Source: Acridotheres tristis
Lineage: Eukaryota; Chordata; Aves; Passeriformes; Sturnidae
Assembly (NCBI GenBank): GCA_037013685.1
Contig: CM072905.1
Span: forward strand, 11,250,991-11,314,990
Reading direction: 5' to 3'
DNA: 64,000 nt
The notes under the pieces are model-generated. The model did no database searches. It was not told where the DNA came from and worked only from the letters and a program-made list of their open reading frames with translations. A program made the position numbers and the translations under genes. Shown piece by piece: positions 36,425 through 48,400 of the stretch (positions within the stretch are counted from its first letter, which is position 1; every line of letters begins with the position of its first letter).

Positions 36425-39400
36425 GTGGGTGATGCTGAGGTCCCCGGGGCTGGGGAGGGGAGCCAATGAAGTAACCCTTCCCCACCTCTTACACCTCGAT
36501 TTTCCTCTGTTCAAACACCTGGATGCTTTCCAAGGTGTTGGCAGGTGCTGCTGGCAGATGGGAAATGAGGCACAAATCAGTGCAGGGGCACTGAGTGCTG
36601 AGTGTGGGGCACTCAGATCTGACAAAACATTTGAGTTTTAAAGTAGTTTTATATATTTTTTTTTTTTTTTTTTTATATTTTGGTCCATTTCCCTCCCATG
36701 TTCCATTTTCACACTGTTTCAGATGTGCTGTTGTTCTCCCAGGGTCAGGATGTCAATGCTGAAAGGTTTTATTCCATTTCTAAGCCACTGCTGTTTGTTG
36801 CTGTTTTTTGGGGGCTTTTTTGTTTTGGTTTGGGTTTTTTTGTTTTTTGGGTTTTTTTTGCTGTTTTTAGATCAAAGTGCTTCTTGTTTGTGCTGGGTCA
36901 AACTCTTTGCTCTGCTCCCCGTGAGGGACCCTCAGTGCTGGGGTTGCTTTGATTCAGGAGGAGAGGACAGGATTGATATCAGTGCTCAGGAAAAGCTTCC
37001 CCTGGTGATTGCAAACACACACAAAGGAAGAGTGCCAGAAATTTCAAATAGTCTTTTATGGCTTAATTCCTGTGTGCTGGGTTTTGGGCTGTTCATTTAA
37101 TTTCAATTTTGTTCCTTTCTATATTAAATGTGAGGTTTTTATTGCGCAGGGGAGAGGAGGGCTCTCAGGGCTCCTCTGCCACACGTCCCTGCATGGCCAC
37201 TTTGTTCCCCAGTTTGGCTCCAGTGCCACCAGTCCGTGGGGTGGCATTTCCGAGCGCTCCTTAGCCTTGGGCACAGCTCTGTGTTTCCATCGCGGCTCCC
37301 CCGGGCTCTGAGGGCCGTGGGGAGGGGTCTGTCCCCGTGTCCCCTCCGGGGCTGGCCTGCCCTGGCTCCCGGGGGTGCTGGCCCTGCTCACGTCCCCGTT
37401 GTCCCTTGCAGAGGTGGAGTCGGACATTCTGCGGCGGGTGCGGGCATTGCTGCGGGAGCTGGACGGGCACCACCCCTCCTGCCAGAGCGACCGAGGTGAG
37501 GGGGCTGGCACTGCCGGGGCTCGACTGGCACTGCCCGGGTTCCACTGGCACTGCCGGGGCTCCACTGGCACTGCCGGGGCTCCACTGGCACTGCCCGGGT
37601 TCCACTGGCACTGCCTGGGCTCCACTGGCACTGCCCGGGCTCGGCTGGCACTGCCTGCCCCAACATCCCCAGTCCCCTCTCAGAGCCAGCTGGAGACACG
37701 GTGGCTTCACTCATTTGCCCTTCCTGATCCTCTCCTGGAGATGCCAAGTCCTTCATCAGCTGCATATGTGCCCCAGAACTTCTGTCACACTCTGTGGCTG
37801 TCACCCCGCGTGGCTGTCACCCCCTGCACAGCCCTTGCAGCCTCTGTCACCCCTCGTGGCTGTCACCCCTCGTGGCTGTCCCCCCTTGCACAGCCCCCGC
37901 AGAGTCTGTCTCCCCTGCACAGCCCTCGTTCACCCTAGGTCCTGCATTAAGCTGGGACACAAATGCAGAGCCCCAGGGCTGACACCGACCCCTCAGCCAG
38001 CCCTGCCCGGCTCAGGGAGCCCCGAGCTGGGGTCTCCCGGTCCCTCTCTGCCGGGATCCTGTTCCTCTGCCGTGCCCTGCCCAGCTCGTCCCTGAGGAAT
38101 CCCTTGGTTCCTCTGTGTTACAGGTTTGAGGGATGAAAATCTTACAGCCTGGGGAAGCCTAATGAAATTTGAAAAATTGATTTTCCTTGGAGCTCACAGG
38201 ATATTTTAGTTAATTAAATTTGATTTTGCCTAAAATGAGCCATGGCATCCTCAGGGCTGAGAGGTTTTGTAGTCCCTGCTCTGATGGTGAGCTGTTGGCA
38301 GCCAGGGACCAGTGCTGGGAGCAGCAGGATCCCAAATTCCTTGGGGCTGGTGGGGAAAGCAGCTGAGCACAAACAGAACAACAGAGGAACAGGAAACAAA
38401 CTTCACATCCTTGCTTTGCTCCAGCACCCAGCCCTAGGATCTCCAGGAGCCATTCCTGGTTTCCCAGAATTAGATCTGAGACATCAGTGCTGTATCTGGA
38501 GCAGAGCAGGGGCTGGCCTGGCCCTTGCAGAGGGGCAGAGGTGGAAGCAGAGGGCAGAGGAGGCTGGTTTAGCTCTCAGTGATGTCAGAGCAGCGTCCCA
38601 GAGGGGATGTTTTGCACTGCGGTGCTCAGGTCCCTGGTTCCCCTGGGAAAACTCACCCGGATCCCTCCCCTGGTGACCTGACCTTCCCTGGCTCTCCCTT
38701 GGCAGGAATGCTGCGCTGGACCCTGCATAAGAAAATCGACCAGAATCCCAGTACCAGCTGTGTGCTGGTCAGGATCCTGGTGAAGGAGCTGGAAAGGGTA
38801 AGTGCCACCTCAGAGAGGACAGTGCCACCTCAGAGAGAGCAGTGCCATCTCAGAAGGACCAGTGCCACCTCAGAGAGGGCAGTGCCACCTCAGAGAGAGC
38901 AGTGCCACCTCAGAGAGGACAGTGCTACCTTAGAGCCCTGCGTGCCAGACTGGCCCCTCTGTTGCCGGGGCTGGGGGAGGGAGGGATGGACTCAACTCCA
39001 CCCCAGACAGGGGTTTTAGGGCTTTGGGGCCTGGCTGGGCACTGGGACTCCGCACAAAGTGAAAAACCCTGCAGGACCCCAGGGCTTGTCCCAGCGATGC
39101 TCAGGGGCCAGGCTTTGTTCCTGAAGAGACAGTGAGCCAGGCAGGAACCCGCCAGGCTCCTCCCTGCACAGCAGCCCACGGCAGGCAGCCCTCACACTGC
39201 TAAACCCTCCCAACCACCCCAAACCTCCCCCACTCCACCCTCTGTGGCCTCAGGTAGAGCGGAAATTCCTCCCCCACTTCTCTCATTTCCACCCCACCCA
39301 ACCCTGTACCCTGCCCTGGAGCCATCGGTGAAACCTGTGCTAGGTTCTGCTTTCATTGATTTCTCACATCGTCTTCTGCTCTGGTACAAACCTGCAGCAG

Positions 39401-42400
39401 CCTCTGCATCCTGCTGTGAGCTGGTTTGTGGGCTGGGGACGTGTCATGTGGAGAAGCAGCACCTTTGCTTTCTTCTGAGCCTGCCTCAGTTTACCCAGAG
39501 CCCTCATTCCCCTCCTGCTCCTCCTCACCCCACAGCTGAGCCCCCACTCCTCGTCCCCTGTCCAGAACCCCCCCTGGGCCATTTTCTCTGCATCTTTGCT
39601 ATTTATCCTTTGACCTGGGAGGCTGGAGCACCCTGCTGAGCCTGTCACCTCCCTCAGGATCCCTGAGTTCCCCCCCCGGGCTGTGCCAGCCCTGCCCAGG
39701 TCCCTGTGCACACACCCAGCACTGAGCATCCAGCAGTGATCCCAATCCCAGTTCCCAGATCCCAATCCCAGCCCAGATCGCTGTGCACAAACCCAGCACT
39801 GAGCATCCAGCAGTGATCCCAATCCCTGTCCCAGCCCAGCCCTGATCCCACCCAGTTCTGTGAATATCCAGCAGTGATCCCAATCCCTGTCCTAGCCTCT
39901 GAAGCAGCTCTGGGGTTATTTGTGGGCGCTCTCTTTTGCTGTGGCAGTTCAGCTTCCATCAGTGCCTTGGGGAGGGATTTTATCCAGTGCCTTTCACAAA
40001 TCCAGAGAGGAACACCCTTGGCTGTGGATTCAGGGATTCTTGCTGAGGTTTGAGGGCTGTTTTCCTCTGCAGAAGCCAGGCCAGTCCGCCCCTCTAGCTA
40101 TTATGAGTCTGTCATTCTTCTCTTCCCTTGCCCAGCAGGGGTATCATCCCTCCTGCTCCCTAATTCTCTTCCTCTCCCTGAAGCTCTTCCAGGAAATCCT
40201 TGTCACTTGGGGCTTTTGCGGTTTTTTTCACTCCTCAGCAGCTCTGAGCCATCAGCACCAAGCAGGGATGATAATTTAGCAATTTCATGCCTGAGTTCCT
40301 CCAGGGCTGATACCAACTCAGCAGTTCCCTGCAATTCATTTTATTGATGTTTTCTCAGGCTTTGCTGCCATCATCTCCATTTAACTCGGACCCATCAGCT
40401 CAGCAGCCCTGAGGAAAGGGGCCAGAATTATCTGTGGGGTGGGAATCTCTTTCCCAGGTTTATCCAGGCGCATTCCCAATGCTGAAGCTGTTGTTAGAGC
40501 CAGGCCAGGCTGCAGGGAGGGGATTCCCATGGAATTGGGACACAGGATGGGAACATCTCCCTGTTCCCTCTGCTCCCATCCCCAACAAAACACCCCCAAA
40601 CCCAAGACAGGATATTCCCGGAGGTTTTGTGTCCCCATGGGAGTGGAAAGGAGCTCAGTTAGAAACCTGTTCTCACCCCCTCCCACCATCCCCTGTGCCC
40701 CTCCCCAGGGACATCCTGCCCACCCTAAAAGCCTGGAGAGGGATCCCAAAGCCCACCCCGACTCAGGGATTACCCCCTAAGCCAGGATGAATTCCTGTGC
40801 TCAGAGACAGAACCTGGCACACCCTGGGAGCTCTGGGGCTGCTCCTGCCCAGCTCAGAGTCCTGCCAGGACCTGACTGTGCCTTCCCTGCCCTCTGCTCC
40901 CACAGGCAGAGCGAGGGGACCTGCGGCACTACATCATCCCCCTGCTGCACACGCTGATGTACACCCTGATACAGGTGAGCTGTGCCTTCACAAGGGAACT
41001 GCACCTTGATACACCAGCCTGCCCTGGGCCTCACTGGGCCAGCAGCCACGACATTAGGGGCCACAGGAGGGGCCACTCACCTGGAACAGCCATTCAGAAG
41101 CAGCAAAGCCCTGGGACACCCCGCGTGGGGCTCAGCTGTGCATTTCCTATGTCCCTGTGACACACAGAGTGCCAGGTCCTTCCACCTGACCCCTTTTCTG
41201 GAGGCCTTTCAGTGTGTGGTGGTGCAGGCAGCCACAACCTGGCAAAAAAAAAAAAAAGTGTCTCAGATCTCCAGTGGATATTGCTGGAGGTTCCCAAACT
41301 GCTGCAGGGCCCAATTCTGCTTCATGGTTTGCATTTAAATCCGTAGTGAATTGTGTGCAGTGAATTTGGTGCTCTCCCAGCCTAGGGGCTGTGTTGGGGC
41401 AGATTTGGGGATCACTGCCTGTCACTCCCTGTCCCACTGCAGGCTCCCTGCATCCCTGATGAGCTCTGTGCCAGGGTTTATGACTTCTGCAAGAGGCTGC
41501 TGACACTGCCCAAACCCTTCTGCACCATTGGGCTGGACTATGCCAGCAGGCTGCAGGTGGAGAGGACAGCCCCAGGTAAGGGGGTGCCCTGCCCCATCCC
41601 AGCCTGACACTGGGAACGGCTGGGCCCTCGAGGGATGACCTGAAGAAAATCAGCTCTAAAGCAGCCCCATGGGCACTGAGATGTCAGTGGTGGCTGCAGG
41701 GAACAGCCCCATGGAGGAAGCAAGCACAAGGACACCTGGTTTCTTTTTTTCTGTGTTCTTTTTCTCTGCTCTCATTGAAGTTCTTCTGGTTAAAATTTTC
41801 TTTGATAGGAGCCTTTCAAAGCAATCCTTTAGAGCAGAGCAAGGTGCAGACACCCTGTGAGGGGGAGGAGAAACAGGAGAAACCTGGTGGGGAATTTTGG
41901 TGCCATTCTGGGGAGCCTCAGCCCACCCCCAGCACCCCAGATGCTCCTCCCCAGCGCTGCTTTGGCTGGGGCTCCAAGGGACACCTTTAGCTCCCTGATT
42001 TTTGGTACAGGAATGCCTCAGTGTGGAGAGAGAGGATCTCCAGCAGGACTCCCCTCAGAGCACCACGGGATTCACAAGAGGATTGTCCCTGGGCCGGGGC
42101 AGGTGGATGGATCCTCACCCCTGAGCAGGGGGAGGGAAAGAGCCTCTCTCCTGATCCAGAGATCCCTGGTGCTCCTCAGACACTCCCAAATATGGTCCCC
42201 ATGTGGCCCTGGGGACAGAGCTCTTCCTCCTGCCTCCTACTCTGCTCCCAAGCTCATAAAGCCCTAAACAAAGGAAGGGAAACACAGGAAATCATCCCAG
42301 AATAGAAGGGGGTTTCTTTTTCTGGAGCCTGGCCTATCTTTGTCCTTGGCTGTTTTTAGCTCTGGCCCAATTCTTGGCTGTTTAATCTCATCTCAGTGGG

Positions 42401-45400
42401 TGTTCCCTGACTTGGCAGAGCCACCTCAGCCTCTACACCTGGGAGCAGCCCTGGGCAGCCCTGAGAGCTGCACTATTCCTGCTGCTTCCACTCCGTGTGT
42501 TTCTGCCCTTCCCAGGAACCTTGTACCAAAGAATGGTCATCTCTGAGCAGAGCCTGCCGAGCGCCCCGTTCCCTTACCAGGAGAAGTGAGTGCTGCCTCT
42601 CGGGGAGGGTTGGTGCTTTTATTTTGTGGTCTCTTATGGAAACCTGTCCTTTTCCAACACTTTGAATTAGTCTTGATTGGAAGAGACAACTTGGGCCTAA
42701 ACCACATGGTCTTGGGGGACGCAGCTGGGTAACATCCAGTACCTCACTAAAACTTTGCACTGAGAGGACACATTCCTCCCGTGTCCCAAATTATTTTGGG
42801 AGGCAGGGAGCTGCCCTTGGCAGGGAGACAGGTGGAGAAGGGGAATATCAACAGCAACACTGGAAAAAGTGAGACGTGAGCTGCTCCTGCCAGCCCCAAT
42901 GTTGCTGATGTGAATCTGCATTTCCTCATTTCCCCACCCTGCTGCCTCCCCAGGATTTTCATCTTTGCTGACCCAGAGCTGCTGCCCGAAGCCATCTGCA
43001 ATGCACTGGTCACCGACACCGAGGCAGCCCAGGTGTCCCAAAGCCCCCAGGGCTGCATGAGCTGCGTGGTCACCCACGCCCTGCAGGCAGCTCTGGGTGA
43101 CACCTGTGACATCCACGGCCTCAGGGCCCGACTCCAGGTAATGCAGCAGCTCCTCCGGTGCTTTTCCATTGGTCCTGCTCTGGCTGGACACCTTGGACAA
43201 GCAAAAGGTGTTTTGGCAAGTGCAGAAACCCCCCAGCTCCTCAGCGCTGGTCTCCAGCCCCAGCAGCCCCAGAGTTGGGCTGGGATTGAACCCAAACACC
43301 CTTCAGATGGAAAACAGTGGCTACAGCAGAGCCAGAGTTTGGAACCTTTAGTCTGAGTGTTGGTTTTGCAGAAGCTGAAGCTGAAGCAGAGCCTCTGTTA
43401 TCTCCTCTGGGAGTCCCTGGGCACTGCAGGAACCTCTCAGGGGAAAGGTTTCAATCTGTTTTCTCCAAAACCTCCTGGAAGGAGCTGTGGGGCCACAGTA
43501 ACAGAAATGTCTGCTCAGAAACTTTGCAGAAGCTCTCGGCACTTTCCACTGCAAGGACACCTTTTTGTGCCTGCTGTCCCCATCCCCTGAGAGTCACCCC
43601 AAGTGCCAGCACTGCTGAGGATGCCCCAAGGGACACAGTGCCCATCAGCTGCAAAGCTGCCAGCGAAGGAGCTTTAAGCAGCCAGCACAGCCAGCGTCTG
43701 TCCTGGGGACAAGAGAACGTTTGTGTCCCCTAGGAAGCAATTTTTGCAGGACTCATTTGCTCTTTCTGCCCCTCCCGCTGCCCTACCCATGGACTATTCC
43801 CTGTTTCCAGGTGTTCACAGCCCCTCTCCCAACAGGCCTTGCCCCCAGGGGACGTGGAGCACTGGTTCCAGCAGGTGGTGGCAGCCATGGAGGGCACGGG
43901 CAGCGAGGGGGACTCGGACCGGGGCCAGCACACGGCACGGCTGGAGAGGATCTACCACGACCTCCTGGGCTCCTCACCCGCAGGTGAGCTCCAGGCAGAC
44001 ATTCCCACTGGTTCAGGCACCTTCGTGTCCCCACTGTGTCCCTTTAGCAGCAGGATCAGGCTCCCTGCAGTGAGCCCATAGCGAGCAGGGAGGACTGGCC
44101 CTGGAAGGCAGATTTGTCACTGAGGAAAGGGACAATGGAAATTCTGCTGCTGAATCAGGAATTGTGGAACTGGATGGGCTTTAAGGTCCCTTCCTGCCCA
44201 AACCTTTCTCTGATGTGCTGGATGGTGGCACTGCCATCTCCTGCCACCCCTGCCATGCTCTGTTCCAGCCCGGTGCCACTGGAGCTGCACAAACTGTAAC
44301 AAAATCCCAATCCTTCACAGATCTGGGGTAGCCAGAGGGAAATGGGGTCATGGTCCCTCTGCTGGCTACTCCCTGTGTCCCAGCCCCTTCCCAGAAGGCT
44401 GGAGAGTGTCTCAATGAAGGAGTTTGGGAGGAGCAGCCGGTGGCGCCAGGAGGGGCATGGGACCATCACCTTTTGGGGACAATGAGAGGGGTGGGACCAT
44501 CACCTTTTGGGGACAGTGGGGAGGGTGGGAACATCACCTTTTGGGGGCAATGAGTATTAAATTGTCCCACAATTGCCACAGAGCTCTCACGGGTTAAAAG
44601 AGCCAGTGCTGGTGGGATCAGAGGGTTCAGATCACCACGTGCATTGGAGGCTCAGTGCTAGAGGAAGGTTTATTTATTCTGCAGTCTCTCTGCTGGCTGC
44701 AAAGGGAAGTCCTTCACTCCTGCCCGTGCCTCAGTTTTGCCCTTTTCATTTCTCCCTCCCACCGATGGTGTAGACACTTCATGAGAGCTCAGTTTGTGAG
44801 AGCAGAAGCTTCACAGCCTCACATTTGGCCAGAAACACTGGGATGGGAGAGCCCCAGAGCTGCTCAGCCAGTGCTCAGCACTGGGAGCTCATGCTCCTGT
44901 GTGGGGAAATGCTCCCATGTGCTCTAAGCATCCTTGTTTTCCCAGGGAATGCTCCCCAGGAAGGGCTGCAGGGGACCCCTCTGCCCAACCCCAGCATCAG
45001 CTTCCACCTGTGGACAGAAGATGAGCAGCTCTGTGAGTGCCCCGGGGCTGGGGGGAACTGGGTGAGGTCTGAGCCTGGGGATCCTGTCCCACAGGGGTCA
45101 CTTAGCCCTGACCCTTGGGTAGGGAGTTTTGGAACCATTGTCCCAAGCCAAGCTCGTGGAGATTTGTGCTGGCTGCTCCAGCCCTCCTTCCTGGGGTCTG
45201 CTGGGGCCGGGTCAGAAGATTTGGGGTGTGAAGGGGTGAAGGAGCTGGGGCTGCAGCAGGATCTGCCCAGAGTACCTGACTTTGTTGTGGCTGCCCCCGG
45301 ACCCCTGGCAGTCTCCAAGGCCAGGCTGGCTGCAGCTCTGAGCAGTTTGCTCTGGTGGAAGGTGTCCCTGCCCACGGCAGGGGATGGGAACGGGATGATC

Positions 45401-48400
45401 TTCCAGGTCCCTTCCAACCCAAACCAGTGTGGGATTCTGGGATTGGAGTGGTACTGAGCTCTCTCAATGGGAAGTGGGACTGAAGGGCTGAGTGCCCTTG
45501 AAGACGCTGGCGGAGATCTCAGCTCTGCGGTGTCCCTGGGAGGGGTAAGCCGCGGGGGACAGGGCTGAGCCCGGCTGTGCCTGCCTGTCCCTGCTGAAGC
45601 CGCTCCGTGCCCGCAGGGAAGGAGCTGGTGCTATTCCTCCGCCCGCTGTCGCAGAGCTGCGAGCCCGACTGCCTCGGGCAGGAGCTGGACCCCCTCGAGA
45701 TGCAGGACATGCTCACGGACTGCGGCTGCTGCGAGCAGAGCCGCTTCTCCGTGCTGTCCACGGACAGCGGCATCGAGCGGGACCTGCCCGCGCAGGAGGA
45801 GCCCTGCGGCCCCTGTGCCCCCTGTGTCCCCTCTGTCCCCTGTGCCCCCTGTGCCCCCTGCGCTGCGGACTCCGAGCGCTCCCGGCTCCACAGGAAGGGT
45901 GGCATCAAGAAGAAGCTGTCCCCGCTGGAGAGCGTGGCCTTGCTGCAGGCTGGCAGCGCTGTGCCCGGGGGGAAGCCCCCCGGGAAGCTGCCCAGGAGGG
46001 CAGGAATGTCCCCGGAGCCCGCGGCCCCGCTCCAGAGGCTGCACACCGCCCGCGTGGTGCTGCTGGGGGACGATCGCATCCTGGGCCGCCTGGCACAAGC
46101 CTTCCACTCCCTCAGGTACCTGGGGCCGCCCGGGCTCGGGGGCTTTGCCCTTCAGGCTGTTGGAGCCGCCGGGGTGGCCGGGGACGGGGTTGGGCTCAGC
46201 GTTCCCTGGGGTGGGCTGGGACCCGGCTGTTCGACTGTCACCGGCTGCTCTCCTGGCCCAAGAGATGCACAGAGCGAGTCCTCCCCTCTGTCCGTGGGCT
46301 CGGTTAAACGAACAACAAACGAGGCAAGGTGTTATCCCATGTCGAAGGGGAAAATTCTACAGAGAAGCCGTTTCCCAGCCGGCTGTCCCCAGCAGGTTCC
46401 CCAGGGGTGGGGTGGGAGTGGGTGACAGTGCGGGCAGCCTGGGGAGCAGAGCTGGGTGCACAGGGACACCAGGCCCTGACAAAATCTCTCTGACGCTCCC
46501 CATCACCTTGCTTGATTTGGGAACCCAGGGCACATCCTGGGAAAGGAGGCAGTGAAGGGGGCAGGTGGCAGAGCAGCCACAGTGTCCTGGCACTGCCCAG
46601 CCTTGCCCAGGAGCCACGTTCTTCCCTCGGGACATCTCATTTCTCATTTCAGGAAACGGGAAGCCCGGCGAGTGTTCCTGACGCCCAGGCTGAACCTGCA
46701 GCTCTACCACATCCCCGTGGTGGCAGGGCTGCCACACCCCGCTGCGGTCAGTGCCGGGCAGAGCCTGGGGATGGGTGTTTGGGCAAGAGCAGGGGGATCC
46801 AGGAACTCTAGCCCGTTCCTGCCCTGGTCCCAGAACAAGGAGGGTGGGAGCCAACACGGAGCTGCTGGAGCCAGTTTGGAGTCACAGCTCTTTCAGTTCT
46901 GCTTCCAGGCCTCAGTTGCAGGAGGATCTGTGAGGTTTAGCCAAGGGCTGCTGCTTTTCCCACCTCCCAGATGCTGAGGGGAAGCAGTTGCTGCTCAGTG
47001 AGGGCTTTGCCTCTTTGGCCATGGCCCCGCTTTTAGGTCTGTGAGTCTCTACTTGTGGGTTATGTCAGGCACATCCCTTCCCCTCGCATAGCCTCGAGAC
47101 AGAGGTAAATAAATAATTGCATTTAGGATATTTTAAGCTGGCCCAGAGCTGGCTGTGACCCTGACAATCAGGCTGTTAAAAGAATCAGTATTCCTTTTTT
47201 TCATTCCCCATGGAAGTGAAGCAGGGAAAGGGAAGAGGTGGCGGAATCTTACAGGTCTCTCTATCTCCTCATGGCTCCTGACATTGTGAACCCCCCTGTC
47301 CCTCCTCGGCTGCAGGAGGCTTCCCATAAGTGTGAGCTGGATTTAGGGCTGGAAGTGTCTGGGAGGGGCTCTCCAGGACCTTCTCTTCACGTTTTGCTCC
47401 ATACAAGCTCAGTAAAAGCAAACAATCCCCAGGCTGGAGTGACTGTGAGCTGTGTTTCCCCTGCAGGACCACACTGGCCCCGAGGAGCTGTGTGAGGTGG
47501 CCGGGTACCTGAGCAGGGCTGACCCCTGGTACGAGAGCAACATCAACACCCTGTGTCACATGATCCCCAAGCTGGCCACCATGGTACGAGGAAAACCTCC
47601 CCATTTCCTGAAAACACCTGCAGCACCTGAGGAGGGGTCTGTGCCTTGCAGGGCTCTCCATCCCCAGACTTGAGATTTTCTCCTGCAAACCCTCCCCAGG
47701 GCCCTGCCAGGAGGTGCCCGTGTCTGACACTGCCCCAGCCCACAAGAGCCATTTGCTGTGATGGGTTTTTTTGACCAGGGGACAGGAAATGGCAGATTTC
47801 AAGAGAGGAAACTTTTGCTGAAATCCCCCCAGCTCTCATTTCCCGGCAGTTTGAGCCAACATTGGCAGCCTACACAGAAAGGGCTGAGAGGTGGGCGCAG
47901 CTCCCACGCCCTGTGAATGGCGAGGCCAGAGGACAGCTCATTCCTCACTCTGTGCCCAGGAAGGTGTAAGACTTTGTGGCAGGGTTTCTGAGAAGTGGCA
48001 GGGGCTGACCCAGCCTGTGATTTGCCCCCCCAGCCGTCGTCGACGAGCAGGGCCCTGGTGACCGACCTGTTCCTCACCGATGTCATCGCCTACTACACCC
48101 GCATGGGCACCCAGCCCGTCTGCTTCCAGGTGCACTCTGTCAAGGTGGGTGGCACAGCCTTCAGTGGCCCTGCAAGGGCTGGCAGAGCTGCTGCAGAGCC
48201 AGCAGGGTCTGGGGGCTCCCAGCAGATCCGAGCCTGGATCCCCATTCCCCCAGCTCATCCCTCCCGGCCAGCTCCTAGAGCTGGCGACCCTGGAGCTCAG
48301 CTCAGCTGGAGCCAGTGATCCTGGCAGGGCCATTGCAGGATCTCAGCTCAGCAAAGGGAGCCTTGAAATTCCCCACAGGGTTACAGATTTCCTACTCTGC

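Noticed and set aside
37503..37655. Regular direct repeats resembling a CRISPR-like array
   Set aside because: Units are contiguous with no unique spacers, in an intron of a vertebrate gene; this is a minisatellite.
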